Shown: piece after piece, positions 11,325 to 21,999 of the stretch
Layout: each line of letters opens with the position of its first letter
Numbering within the stretch: the first letter of the stretch is position 1
NCBI GenBank assembly: GCA_003194525.1
Contig: NBIV01000099.1
Coordinates: 216,973 to 280,972, forward strand
Direction: 5' to 3'
Length of the DNA stretch: 64,000 nucleotides
Source of the DNA: Gracilariopsis chorda
Taxonomy: Eukaryota > Rhodophyta > Florideophyceae > Gracilariales > Gracilariaceae
Notes under the pieces: generated by a model
Databases searched by the model: none
What the model saw: the letters and a program-made list of their open reading frames with translations, nothing else
What the model was told of the DNA's origin: nothing
Made by a program: the position numbers and the translations under genes

Positions 11325-12185
11325 GAAGCGAGTGTTACGCAGCAGCAAGCGCAAGCACGGCGGCAAAAGAAACCCGCGAATGGTTTGTAGAAGACGGGCA
11401 GAAGGCAGGAAAACGTGTGGCAACGTGGTAAGTGTCTGGTCGATAGATGCCAGCGCCACACGCACCAAGAACCTCGAGGTTCAGTTCAGGACTAAAAGAG
11501 CTAGGAACCAGCTCGAGCGACCTCGGAACCAGCGCGAGCGACCTCGGTCGGAAAGATCTTCTCGCAAGCTCTGAGGCGTTTTGAAGGAAAGAGGTGTGAA
11601 GCAGTATGTTAGAGAAGCTGATGTTGTAGGAAAGGAAAACGAGGTTAGAAGGAGTGTAGTACGGATTCGGCAGATAAAAACGGGTCAAGTGGGAGGCAAC
11701 GCTCTTCGGCAGATAGGTCGGGATGTTGGCGAGTGTGCCCAACAGCAAAACCAAGAGCGAGAAAGGGCGTCGGATGTTTACGCATACGCGCGTCGCCCGT
11801 ACAGACACGTGTCCTTCCACAAAGCGAAAGAGCGAGAAAGGCTACTGTAAAGCAGAAACAGTCGAGCGATGATGCGCAAACGTGACAGCTTCAGTTGTTG
11901 CTGACAGAGCGGGCACGAGAAGAATACAAATTTCTCCTTGCCAGGGTTACGCTGACTTGGTCACCACGTGCCTTCCGTCATGGGGGGTCTGACCCTCGGG
12001 AGTGTCACACGCTTTTGGCGGTTTGCAGTAGAGTGACGATAACTTTTTACCTGGCGCACACGATTGGCCGCCGAGGCACAAACTAAGGAAGACACGTGGA
12101 AGACATGTTCCACTGCGCTCACCGACAGTAAAAAATCCCTACCCCTTTGCCTTGCTGTAACCTTGGCACTCCCACTTAACCATTT
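11325..12185. other. 5' flank of the ARM/ankyrin gene
   Basis: Upstream region of the minus-strand host gene, presumably 5' UTR and promoter. Minus-strand frames here lack ATG starts and resemble no family. A 21-bp tandem pair (11504-11524 and 11525-11545, GGAACCAGC[TG]CGAGCGACCTC) is present. No TATA box is convincing. Confidence 0.4.
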
Positions 12186-12290
12186 ATTGTAAAAGAAGAT
12201 ACAAGAAATTTAGATGCGTAGACTACACGACAAAGAAGAAGTGAAAATGAATATATTGTAGGTCGTCTTTATTAATAACAAACAAAAGTA
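12186..12290 (+). mobile_element. Fragment of Ty3/gypsy 3' end
   Basis: About 57 bp starting at 12199 (GAAGATACAAGAAATTTAGA onward) align by eye at roughly 85% to 34348-34404, which is the 3' end of the internal region of the old gypsy element at 21683-34724. It shows that the family has at least one other copy here. No coding frame survives. Confidence 0.5.
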
Positions 12291-12482
12291 AGAAGGGCCT
12301 TTGGCCCTTCCACTCTTTCCAGCAGTTAAGACTTCTGCATCTTGCCTACAACATGTGCCCGCCGAAACCTGACAATCAAACTTTTTGGTGATTTGGAACG
12401 TTTGGTAACCACAAATGCAAAACATTGGCACACCGAAAACATTCAAAACGTTAACAAAAAACAAGGGTAAGAAGGGCCTTCG
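12291..12482. repeat. Diverged repeat with GGGCC hairpins
   Basis: Contains a diverged copy of the 65-bp repeat (near 12303-12353, CTCTTTCC.GCAGTT...CTTGCCT). Two short palindromes, AAGGGCCTTTGGCCCTT near 12295 and GGGCCTTCGGCCC near 12473, resemble the terminal hairpin of the Helitrons further right. Confidence 0.4.
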
Positions 12483-12673
12483 GCCCTATCACCCTTGCCT
12501 GCAGTTGTGACTTCTTCATCTTCCCTGCAGGAAAGAGTGGTAGCGCCGCCGTACCACACTTTCTTGCAGTTGTGATGTCTGCATCTTGCCTGCAGAAAAG
12601 AGTGATAGGGCCGGCTTACCATTCTTTCCTGCAGTTGTGACCTCTTCATCTTGCTTGCAGGTAAGAGTGATAG
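12483..12673. repeat. 65-bp tandem repeat, three copies, each able to fold
   Basis: Units at 12483-12543, 12544-12608 and 12609-12673. Each has the plan (C)TTTCCTGCAG-TTGTGA..TC..CATCTTGC-CTGCAGGAAAG-AGTGATAG. The first and last blocks are inverted repeats around a loop of about 20 bases, so each unit can form its own stem. Copies differ at about one base in ten. Function unknown. Confidence 0.7.
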
Positions 12674-12699
12674 GTCCGGAGCTTGAGTGGTCAAAAAGC

Positions 12700-12741
12700 T
12701 GATAATCAACCGTTTTGGTTGTCCAAAACGTCTGATTATCA
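12700..12741. repeat. Interrupted palindrome
   Basis: TGATAATCA-ac-CGTTTTGG-ttgt-CCAAAACG-tc-TGATTATCA: two nested perfect arms (9 and 8 bp) with a 4-base loop. It lies directly after the tandem hairpin repeats. Confidence 0.65.
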
Positions 12742-13504
12742 TTGGTGCTAAAATTTGGCGAACCAAAAGACTTAAAAAATGAAAGTGAAGCACGATTTTG
12801 GGTGCTGGCGCAGTTTGCGCCAAAAAGACTAAATCATGCATTTTACTAATTTTTTTCAAGGGGTGCAAAGGTCGTTATCGCACAAATCCTTATTAAGGTT
12901 AAACCTTTTACCAAGTTCTCGCGCAGTTCACGCTAAAACCCAAAATCGTGCATTTTACTTATTTTTGAAGAGTCGAAATGGTTTTTCTCTTAAATCTCCG
13001 TAAATTTATTTGACAAGTCGGAGCATTCTTTGGACAAAACGTGCGCTGCGCGCCGCTAAATGGAAATAACTTTGGCGAATATGTATTTCGCTTTTGCTTG
13101 CTACCGCTCGCAAACAGCCTGCAGAAGAATGACGACCGCAGAGACGAGAGTGACTTTGACACGTCAGAATCTATAGAGGGTACTTGTATAACATCTCCAT
13201 TGAACATTTCAGCTGCACAAAAAGAAAAATGCTCGCCTAAGTCACGTAAAACCCCCTGCTTGCCCCTGATTGACTGGCACTGCAGTCATCGTTAAAGCAT
13301 CAGTCACTAAAAAGCAATCTGCAAATCAACATGCAGCAGCAGTAATTGCACTGTATGCTTTGCTCGTGCTACTGCTGATTTCTTTCTACTAGCAGGGAGG
13401 CGTTGCTCTAAATGGGCGTTTTAGCATGCGAATGATGAAGCCTGCAAGCAATGTGATGACGTAACGTCTTCAATCAGTCATAAAATTCCATCTACCAAAA
13501 GGGT
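12742..13504. other. Repeat-rich spacer before the second Harbinger transposase
   Basis: Contains GGCGCAGTTTGCGCC (near 12807) and two related AATC(A/G)TGCATTTTACT boxes (near 12834 and 12945). Further right it has TTGACTGGCACTGCAGTCAT (near 13269), a motif almost repeated at 43543 (TTGGCTGGCACTGCAGTCAA). No coding frame with an ATG resembles a known protein; the expected N-terminal part of the downstream transposase was not found. Confidence 0.4.
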
Positions 13505-14271
13505 ATGTCTTATAAGCGTAAAGCAGTTTCAACAACTACAAAATCTCCGTTTGATGGTATAATAGCAGCTTTCGATGGTATTGCTATCGAGATACATCTG
13601 CCTGCAATATCAGATGAAGCAGATCCAAAAAAGTACTATAACAGAAAGGGATTCATTGCCATCGTTTTGCAAGCAGTAGTAGAAGCAAACTACAAGTTTT
13701 CATTTATATCCGCTCGGCACGCGGGGGGTACGCACGATTCGACTGCTTTAGCTGCAAAACGGCTTTACGACTTGTTCAAAGGTGATTTTCGTTCACTCTG
13801 GGCCACCGTGGTCGCAGACGATGCGTACTCTAATGATCGAAGACTTCTAACGCCATATTCTGGTATAATACTAACTGGGAAGCAAGATGCAATCAACCAT
13901 TATCATTCTTCTTGTCGGATTTGTGCCGAGCAAGCATTCCACATGTTAGTTTCTCGCTTTGGAATATTTTTTGGTCGGCACTACGGTATCCCATTGCAAA
14001 TTCCACACTCATAACTATGGTGGCAATAAAGTTGCACAATTTCATAATCGACAATGCCGACGGGTCACTGTTTGATATGATACCAACCCATAAACTGAAC
14101 AGTGTAAGAGGCTCCCCAATAGTCCACTTTCAAGATATGCTACACACTGAAAGAGATAACAGAAGATCACGACAGTGGAGGAGAGACACCAGTGTGGGTA
14201 GAGATTCTCTCGCTGAACAACTTTGCAGACGAGGTTTTGTACGCAAGAGACAGAATCGCGACAACATGTAA
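13505..14271 (+). pseudogene. Second Harbinger-type transposase, frameshifted
   Basis: A DDE_4 catalytic domain without its N-terminal region. The triad is visible: Asp in AAFDGIAIEIH, Asp in VVADDAYSNDRRLLTPY, Glu in CAEQAFHMLVSRFG. KKYYNRKGF and THDSTAL are also family-typical. The first frame stops at 14014, but the expected continuation (RYPIANSTLITMVAIKLHNF, then IIDNAD) is in another frame and ends at 14271, so there is one frameshift near 13975-14000. This family differs clearly from the transposase at 2599-3777: it has Asp where that one has Glu, and an EQAFxMLVxRFG box. No inverted ends were found around it. Confidence 0.8.
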
Positions 14272-15005
14272 CTCCATGAGTTGCCTCCGTTCTGCTATTC
14301 CCACCCCATCATACGCAAAGCAATGCTAAATATGGCAGAGATGAAATCGGCCTTCAGCCGTAGGCAACGCTAACCACTGTGTCTTTTTAATTCATTTTTG
14401 TAGTAATAGGACTCTCGAAAGCTCTACCGGCGATATTTCGAGCATTAGCGGAAAATGACGCTCGAAAAGCTCCGAAGCACTGCAATGTTGCGGACTCTAA
14501 AATAGTTACAAATATATAGTTCTTCAGAGCTTTAGTTTCTGCTTTTGTCTGCCATTAAATTGCATTATAAGCCACAAATACTCACAGTGCCAGCCAATCA
14601 TCCTAACACACCACATCTGTTCTCTACTGCTGGTCAAAGCTGCAGTTGTTATATGAGTGCTGGCAACCCAGTGGCAAGAAGTTGTGATACTGATGCTGTT
14701 TAAAATTTTGAGTCGTGAACACGCCATTCATTCTGATGGCAATGAACGGTGTGCTGGTTACAATCCAAAAATAAAGAAAAGCGTGCTTTGCCTTGTAGGC
14801 AATAGATGAGCACTAACCATCAAAACGACCAACGTGGGCCTTAAAACCACCAAAATGAACGAAGACAACAAAAATACATCAACAGATGACGGATATTTCA
14901 ACCTTGCTTTGTTCTGCAAGCCCACCCAAGAAACCTTAGGCGATATCAACAACCCTTCTTTTCTGACGCAGCAGAAAGAGAACCAAAACAAAACGATAGT
15001 CCAGC
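14272..15005. other. Spacer up to the LTR element
   Basis: Mostly featureless. A short + frame (ATG at 14853) runs into the insertion site at 15010. If the LTR element is removed it continues in frame for about 17 more codons (from 20467) and then stops. The composition is Asn/Thr/Lys rich; it may be chance. Confidence 0.3.
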
Positions 15006-15010
15006 TCACT

Positions 15011-15534
15011 TGTAGTAGAATACTACGTTCTTTGGCCAACTGGGGTAGCAGTCTACCAGAAGGTAGTAGCGGCAGAGAGCCAGCCACTGGGGTGACAATC
15101 CACTGGGTCTACTAGTGACACGGGCACCAACTGGCAGCGAGGCGCAATGGGCGGGCCCTATCTCAAGTCCCTACAGATCGGGAGAATGGTAGCGATGGCT
15201 TGGAGGCCTTTGGCGCCCTACTGGCTGCATATGGTGGCAAGAAGACGGTGATGGTGCTTGACTTTACTCTTCGGAGGTCGGCTGCACTCGAGCCAACTTA
15301 TCTAGCTGACGAGGCACTCGGACCGCCGAAACTATCCTAAAACACTAAATAAATTAGCTACATAGTCAAACCTATGGTCAAAATGCCCTGGCACTTACAC
15401 TGTCCCCTGACGTCCCGCGCACCGGCACCCAGCTCGTCCACGTGGAATATTTAGGCCAGCAATGGTCTGATCTCTGCCTGCGCATCCACGTGGTTACCTC
15501 ACCACTCCGCCTACCCGATGGTCATTTTCCTACA
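15011..15534 (-). repeat. Left LTR (3' LTR)
   Basis: 524 bp, TGTAG...CTACA, direct repeat of 19952-20461. AATATTTAGGCC, CTCTTCGGAGGTCGGC and TAGTCAAACCTATGG are shared between the two copies. Confidence 0.9.
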
Positions 15535-15549
15535 GACCTCCCTCCTTAA
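15535..15549 (-). other. Polypurine tract
   Basis: On the minus strand this reads TTAAGGAGGGAGGTC immediately before the 3' LTR, as expected for plus-strand priming. It fixes the orientation of the element. Confidence 0.7.
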
Positions 15550-15600
15550 GATCCAACGTCCCGTCGGTTCCTTCCAAGTTGGGATTCTCACATATCCCTC

Positions 15601-16950
15601 CAGCCAGCGTCTTCTCCCTCCAATGAGGGGGGAGAATCGTCCTCAGGTTCGCTTACCAGTGTAGTTCATCTTTTCTTTGGCTGAAATGGTCCACCATCCC
15701 TCTCGCGCTCCGTATGGCGGAGGTACCGTCGTACGTACATTTGGGCGCTTTTTCGGCAAGTGGCACGTGCCGCTACCATGCCATTGGTCGCCTGCGACGG
15801 CGTCTCCTCCCGTACTGAGCATCCATTTCAGGGCACGCCCCCTGCTCTTGCGTTCCCCCGACCCCTTTGGCGGTCGCCGACACCTCCCTTCGGATTCCCT
15901 CTTCCTTCCGGCCTCGCCTTTCCCCGCGCTACACCTTGGTGCATTCATCACCCTCGACCCTTTGGTACACCTGGTGGTACTCCTTTGGCCTTTCAGGTTC
16001 CGGACCGTTGGCTTCGCTTGGCACCGTGTCCGCTGGGCCGGCTCGTCGATGGCGTCTACTCCATGTCCTCGGGGGCGTATAAAGGCTCCCATGGTTACCT
16101 GCTGGAGTATGATGGCTTCGAACGAATCCCACAGGCGGCCATCACGGTAGATTCGACTGACATGGCTCTGGTACCTAGCAGTGTTTATGCGCATCCTGGG
16201 AACAAATACGACCACACCTTGCGCCGTAATTCCATGGCCGTGAGAAGTACCCATCTGCCCAGCTCGGTTGCAGAGTTTGTGTGATATGCTGAGCAATACT
16301 TGGACGCCCGTCGGTTCGCTGCCACCCCAAACTACGCTCGAGAGAAGACAAATTCCCAAGTGGAATCCTGGTAAAACCGCTGGATCCATCTTCCTGCCGA
16401 TGCCCGTTCGGTCGCGCGATGCCGCACTCTGGTCCCTCTTGACATGCCGTTTGTTCGCTGTGGCGAGGAGGTCGATTACCAATGGAGAGTAAACAAGCTC
16501 CTAGAGGACTTATATTCGATTCATGGCGACCCTAAGGCCCCCTTCCCACCTCCGAGTCATAACCTCCTCGGGCTGGTCTGCTTCAAGCCCCCATATGACC
16601 GCCTGTACTGGTTATCCAACCAGTTCTATTGGAATGATATGACCGAACCAGATGGGCGCATCCAGACCACCTTGAAGTACTTCTTCTGTTAACACCAGGT
16701 GGCGTTTCACGATATGCCTCCTTCCCGCTGGTCTTCCTTATACCTTTCCTTGCTTCCACTTAGCGCCAGCCCTGAGTCCACAATTTGGCACTTCTCGAAT
16801 CTCCTTATGGTCCCCATTCCACCGATTGTGGCTCATAACACCCACCAGCTCCAGGGAGGCTTCACCAAGCGTCTCTCGTGATTGAACTGTCCGGAGCTCT
16901 TCGCCGAATGGGCCGTCTTCTGTATCATGGCCTTTCTGGGTGGCCACCAC
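15601..16950 (+). pseudogene. Relic of an antisense ORF in the LTR element
   Basis: A single + strand frame reads as protein-like sequence from about 15685 to 16950 with stops at 16282, near 16378, 16690 and 16879. Recognisable stretches are KGSHGYLLEYDGFERIP, YAEQYLDARRFAATP, NRWIHLPADARS, LYWLSNQFYWNDMTEPDG and CPELFAEWAVFCIMAFLGG. Position (next to the 3' LTR) and orientation (against gag-pol) match the antisense ORF at 57369. Short similarities occur in the same order: PSS..(6).Y, WNR[YW]..LP and A.EW.V; spacing differs, so homology is tentative. Function unknown. Much of it lies opposite a 280-codon open frame on the minus strand that resembles nothing. Confidence 0.45.
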
Positions 16951-16956
16951 CTCCCG

Positions 16957-18758
16957 TCATTTTAGGCCCGTTTGATAGGGGTGTTGATATTGGGGCTTGG
17001 CCCCGCCTTCAAGGTCAATTCGATGCCTTTTGGCTTCCATTTCTCCCAGCTTACCACTCCACATGTCATCTAAGCCCTTGAGGAGATCAATTATTTGTTC
17101 CCTATATGGTTCAAATTCCTCGCTCTGGTTGACGTCGTTTCTCCAATTGGCCGGGGGGTCACCCTCAAGAAGCAACTCGTCCGCCTCAATCTCCATAATG
17201 GCCACGGGAGCGGGCATAGATATCTCCACCACTACACCCTTAGGCAACCTCGTATGCCTATCACGGAAGTTGCTCATGGTAACCGCAAAGGGCCGTTTGG
17301 GTACCACATTCATTACTCTATTGGCCATGAGTGATAGGTAATTCATTACCAACTAGGGATGGTTTTGCAATAAAACCAGACCTGAGAACTTGCATACCGC
17401 TGGTGCAGCCAACTGAGTCATCGGCAGTATGACTATCGCCCTTGCCAATCTGGCCTTGTTGGACACAGTCCTCGTGGGGAGCTTGACCTTAGCCTGGGTA
17501 GCCTCGGACCCCGGGCGCGAGCCGAAGATCGCCAATGATGGTCCACGATGGAAGTCAACCCTCTTTTGGCCAGGATATATCGCTTTTACATATCTCTCAA
17601 TAAAGCTCGTCCCTAGGATACCTTCTGCCCCCAGGTTCGGACAGACAGGAAACCAAGTCTTAATCTTCAGGTGACCCAATGGACATAAAGCGCCAGTATT
17701 CCGCAAATGCACATCGGCCGACGTGATGCGTCCCTTAACCTTCGTGACTTTTTGTCCTGTATCATCCTTTCCGAATCCGACGGTAAGACCTTTGGATGTA
17801 CCAGATTGGGGCCTACTCCAGTATCCAACACGGCCGTAAACGTCCTTGTGGTGTTAGCCTGCAGTCCCAACGGTCCATTTACCTTGTAATAATCCTTTCT
17901 CAGGACACAAACTACATCCTCCAGGTCTTCCAACTGGTCCACGGCATACACCCAACTTGAGACCACTGTCATTTCGTCCTTTGGTATATTTGGTTTCTCG
18001 GATCCTATGGTCCGCGTATCCGATGGTTTGAGGTGGCAGTTCTGAGAGAGACGACACGCCTCTATTTGTCCCTCCGGATGGTTCTCCTGCAGCGTGGGCA
18101 CTGCCGTATCGCCTTGCAATTCCAGGTATTCGACGCTATCCTTCGGGTCTTCAACCATGTTGACCTGAGATGGTTTCACCGGTGTGGTGAGGAGAGTCAC
18201 GTACCTGGAGCTCCCTGGCGTCCCAATGATTCTTGGAGAAAAGGTACTCCGGACGTAACCCTTGGCTCGGCGCAACTTGTAGTTCTCCTTCCTTCGCGCC
18301 ATAATCCCCTTTCGGATGTCCTCAAGCATGTGTTTTATGCAGTCACACGGTCGGGCCGTGGAAAGGCATATATAACAGTCATGATTGGACTTCGTAATGA
18401 CGTCTCTCCTGGGGGCAGTCGGAGAATAGCGGGATGTCGCCGGGGTCGATGGGGTGGTCGTTCCTGATGAAACGGTCGATGGTGCTTCTGACGGAACTGA
18501 GTAGAAGTTCACTGCAAGAGCATCCGCGGTGTCAGAATGTCCCAAGGCTGAGTCCGATTCCGATGTGGACTCTACCATGTGGGCCTTCAATTCCCTGGAT
18601 AGGGGTCTTGCACGACCACTGGTGTCTGCATCACCCGGTCGACGGGACGTCTTATAGGTCTTGCCGTATCCTTTGTCATACGTCACCAGTTGACGCAGTG
18701 TCAAGTCCGGGTGGGCAGTGTGGTGGTTTCGGACATGAGTCCGTGTCGCAGGGAGCAA
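16957..18758 (-). pseudogene. Protease and start of reverse transcriptase (gypsy), broken
   Basis: From 18758: a Ser/Thr-rich stretch, a Cys-rich knot (CYICLSTARPCDC) that may replace the usual CCHC knuckle, then an aspartic protease with FTAVLDTGVGPNLVHP (catalytic DTG). The protease C-terminal half (AEGILGTSFIERYVKAIYP) is in another frame, 17712-17353, so there is a frameshift near 17715. A stop at 17353-17355 follows. The frame then continues to 16957 with the N-terminal edge of RT: DDMWSGKLGEMEAKRHRIDL and GGAKPQYQHPYQTGLK, typical of Ty3/gypsy. The rest of pol has been deleted just left of about 16930. Confidence 0.8.
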
Positions 18759-18889
18759 ACCCGCGATAAAATGTCACTTCAGCCAACCCTCGGAGAACAC
18801 ATTCCCGCACTGCGGGCTCTAGTCCAAAGTTGGTCGTCGTAGTCCGTTTCGGACATGTTTGAGCTCTGGTGGTAGCCAATGGCGTCCTT

Positions 18890-19824
18890 TTAGGCATCCA
18901 TTATGTGGTCGTCAGTCGCATACGTTTCCAGCAAGTAATGAACAACCTCCGGATAGGTCCTCAGAAGCTCCCGATCGCGGGCATCAATGGGGTTGGCCGA
19001 CCCGGAGATCTTGGCAACTACTTGGTCTTTCGCTTGTACACTTAGAAAAAACTGGACGCAATAGAGCGCATCTCCCTCATGGACTCCATTCTGGTCCCAG
19101 GCCACCTGGAACGAGCTCAAGAACTCAAGGTGTGTACTGGGATCTTTTCCAGAAAACTTCTCCAGAACGGTCAGTTGCAATCTCTTCGCCCACCTGGCAA
19201 TCTTCTTGGCGACTGAAAAGGTGTACCGCGTTGAAAGATCCACCAAGCGGTAGTTTTTCACGTCTAAGAACTTCTGGAAATGCTCATTAGTCGAGACCAA
19301 TGGTTTGAGGTACCGAACATCTGCCTCATCCATATCGATGTCGGAAGAGTCCGACGAGTCCGGATGGTCATCGCTCGAGTCCGGGTGGTGCCTCTTCCAA
19401 TCTTTCGTGCTCGGCTCCCGTAAAACTCTATCGAGATCGTCCCTGAGGAATCGCTCCACATGGTTTTCGCACCAAGAGCGGAGTTGCGGTCATAGGAGAG
19501 CGGCGATATCGTCTACCATACGGGGGTAGATGCAGTGGCTGCTAAGTCCTGAGGCTGTTCTGCATCATTCCTCGGGTCTTGCAGAAGGTTAATCTGGTCC
19601 AGCCTCTCACGGAGGCGAGCGACCAGTGTTGATTCTCTGTTTATCCTTTCGGGATTGTCCACAGGGTCTATGACACGACCACCTGAGTGGCTGCAGGTAC
19701 TCCTACGGTCACTATTATTGTCGGCTTGGGTGGCCAATGGGATTACAGCGACTGCGAGCGGTGCGGATGCAGCGAGGGTTCCTTCGTGTTCTTCGTTCCT
19801 TGGAATCGGTTGTTGGGTATCCAT
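18890..19824 (-). pseudogene. Gag polyprotein of the LTR element, broken
   Basis: Starts at the ATG at 19824 with a polar N-terminus containing a heptad-like RLRERLDQINLLQ. A stop interrupts at 19513-19515. The same frame continues to about 19450, then shifts to the frame MERFLRDDLDRVLREP...(19459-18890). That part carries a retrotransposon Gag core: FSGKDPSTHLEFLSSFQVAW, GDALYCVQFFLSVQAK and a LRTYPEVVHYLLETY helix. Gag would assemble the particle around the RNA. Assignment rests on the Gag-like core plus position between the 5' LTR and protease. Confidence 0.75.
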
Positions 19825-19951
19825 ACGGTCTGTGTTGCTTTCGAGCCAGTTTCGTCAACTACTAGTCCAATAGTGGAAGTCCTATACGTAGACGTCATTC
19901 CTTAGGGCCAAATACGGCTCTTCCTATAGGCTTCTAGGTCGGGAGACAAGT

Positions 19952-20461
19952 TGTAGTAGAATAATACGTTCTTTGGCCATCTGGGGTAGTAGTCTACGAG
20001 GGGTAGTAGCGGCAGAGAGCCAGCCACTGGGGTGACAATACACTGGGTCTACTACTGACGCGGGCATCAGCTGGCAGCGAGGCGCAATACGCGGGCGCTA
20101 TCTCAAGTCACTACAGGTCGGGAGAATGGTAGCGATGGCTTAGAGGCCTTTGGCGTCCTAGTGGCTGCATATGGCGTCAAGAAGATGGCGATGGTGCTTG
20201 CCTTTACTCTTCGGAGGTCGGCTGCACTCGAGCCAACTTTTCTAGCTGTCGAGGCACTCTGACCTCCAGAACTATGCTGAAACATTAAATAAATTAGGTA
20301 CATAGTCAAACCTATGGGCAAAATGCCCTGGCACTTGCACTGTCTCCTGACGTTTCCAGCTCGTCCACGTGGAATATTTAGGCCAGCAATGGTCTGACCT
20401 CTGCCTGCACATCCACATGGTTACTTCATCACTCCGCCTACCCGATGGTCATTCTTCTACA
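19952..20461 (-). repeat. Right LTR (5' LTR)
   Basis: 510 bp, TGTAG...CTACA, the second copy of the LTR at 15011-15534. It is shorter mainly through a small gap where the left copy has CCGCGCACCGGCACC. Confidence 0.9.
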
Positions 20462-20466
20462 TCACT

Positions 20467-21680
20467 CTTGACACCAAAACGATTAACAGAAAAACAATCA
20501 CCTCCCACCAAAACTAGCTTCTGATATCTCAAGCGGTAGGGCAAAAAAAGCAAACGCAACTAGACGAGCAGACCAAGATCGAGCCAAGATAAAGGACTAA
20601 ATCAGAACCAGAGAACCACGGAAACGGTGTTTTATATACGTGTTGGTGCCCGGACCACGGTCTGGCTAAGGTTGCAATGCTGGGGCCACAATGAGGAAAG
20701 CCCTACCAAACTCAGGTGAACAGGCTGTTGACGCTGAATTGGGCTGGGGGCGGGGATCGCGTTCTGCGGTGGGTGTGAAAGAGTTTGAGCAAAATCCAAC
20801 TTCCGGCACCTTTTAAAGACAAAAGAACTCGTGAATACGCTCTTATGTTGTATAACGCCATGTCCTTCTAGCTTGTCAGGGCGCAACTTGTACTTAAAAA
20901 CTTACTGTGACGTTGCAAAATGTACGGACGGCTATTACATAACCACTAAAACAAATACAATACACGACACGCGTATGGCCGCTGTCAAAATAAAGACCTT
21001 CTATGGCCAATATGGCTCATTTGTTTGCCATTGCGTAGCTGGCACCTGACACGTGGCATATTACTCTCATTACTGTGGCTCACACGTGCACTCCGCACTT
21101 TCACAAGTAGGGGGGAGAAGTATCGTCGAATGGGCGCTTTGCACGCGCTGAAGGGAAGTCTTAAGGCGGTTTGTTGGCGCGAGGCCTCCGTTCAGTCAAT
21201 AACATCCCCTCGTTGCAGTAAATCAATGCAATGGGAAGAACATGATATCCCTTGGCATCCATCCACGGCGTGTTACAGCAACCAAAATTCTGCATGCTGG
21301 GCCGTAGTCAGACTTTTGATGGATACATCCCATATAAAACTTGTGGCATGACTAATAGTTTTGGTTACGATTGATTGATACGTAGGCAGTCCAACTGCTA
21401 TTAATTCCAATTGCCGGGCACTGCATAAATGGCTGCAATGTCCATCACTTTGCTGCATGGCAGCTGGAACTCCTCTCTTGTCATCCAATCAGCAGCAGCA
21501 GAAGTGAACGTGCAGCAGCCGCAAAGCAGCCAATAAGCTCTACGATTTTCTGGTGCTGCTGTTGAAGTTTCAGAATGTAAGTGAATCGTTACGCCAAAAG
21601 AGGTTTTCCCATGCGCTGACTGGGGCGTGCAACGCGGTGTTTTTGGCACCACGCTTCCTTTGAATGACCATGTGCCACCT
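20467..21680. other. No gene recognised
   Basis: 1.2 kb between two LTR elements. The open frames overlap on opposite strands and match nothing known. The stretch 21400-21560 is rich in CAGCAG/CTGCTG and shares style with 13340-13380 and 43460-43480, possibly a common non-autonomous repeat. Confidence 0.35.
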
Positions 21681-21682
21681 CA

Positions 21683-21999
21683 TGTTGAATTAAACAATTT
21701 AGGAGGAGAGCTGGACAAGCTTGTTACAGAATAACATACAGAATCATAGATGGATATCCCACTCCAGCAACAAAGGTTTCTAAAAGACGCTTTGCTTCGA
21801 ACGAAGCAGGAAGTCCGGGATCGAGTGGAAATTCAGTCCAGTGCCCGTCTCTCTTTTGATTCCCTCCATCCAGCTCCCGCAAGAAGATTAATCTCTAGTC
21901 CGCCCAACCTCAGACCTTGTCCGAAGTCCCTATATATTCTTACGACATTATCAAAACTAAATTCTGATCCCAAATGATAGGGTACATTCTCGTAACATA
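21683..21999 (+). repeat. Left LTR of the ancient gypsy element
   Basis: Shares TTCAGTCCAGTG, GAACGAAGCA, CCAGCTCC and the tail GGTACATT in the same order and spacing as 34411-34724. Overall similarity is roughly two thirds by eye; ends are uncertain by tens of bases. Confidence 0.65.

Larger units (their letters stand above)
15011..20461 (-). mobile_element. LTR retrotransposon (Ty3/gypsy type), internally deleted
   Basis: Both LTRs begin TGTAG and end CTACA. The element is flanked by a perfect 5-bp duplication TCACT (15006-15010 and 20462-20466). A polypurine tract (minus strand, AAGGAGGGAGG) lies next to the left LTR, so transcription runs leftward and the left LTR is the 3' LTR. Gag, protease and the very start of reverse transcriptase survive on the minus strand; the rest of RT, RNase H and integrase are missing. 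In their place and up to the left LTR is a broken + strand reading frame, in the same position as the antisense ORF of the element at 56375-64000. LTR identity is about 90% by eye, so the insertion is old. No tRNA primer site was recognised next to 19952. Confidence 0.9.

Noticed and set aside
11055-11468. 137-codon minus-strand frame upstream of the host gene as a separate gene
   Set aside because: It begins with TTG, not ATG, and contains exon 1 plus unspliced intron of the host gene.
11335-11820. 161-codon minus-strand frame upstream of the host gene
   Set aside because: Starts with GTG, has Leu/Ser-rich composition and no family resemblance; more likely 5' UTR or promoter.
12483-12673. 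CRISPR-like array
   Set aside because: The units are contiguous tandem repeats without unique spacers, in a eukaryotic transposon-rich context.
15643-16482. 280-codon minus-strand frame in the LTR element
   Set aside because: It looks like low-complexity Arg/Gly/Ser sequence with no pol motifs, opposite the more protein-like antisense relic. Taken as a shadow.
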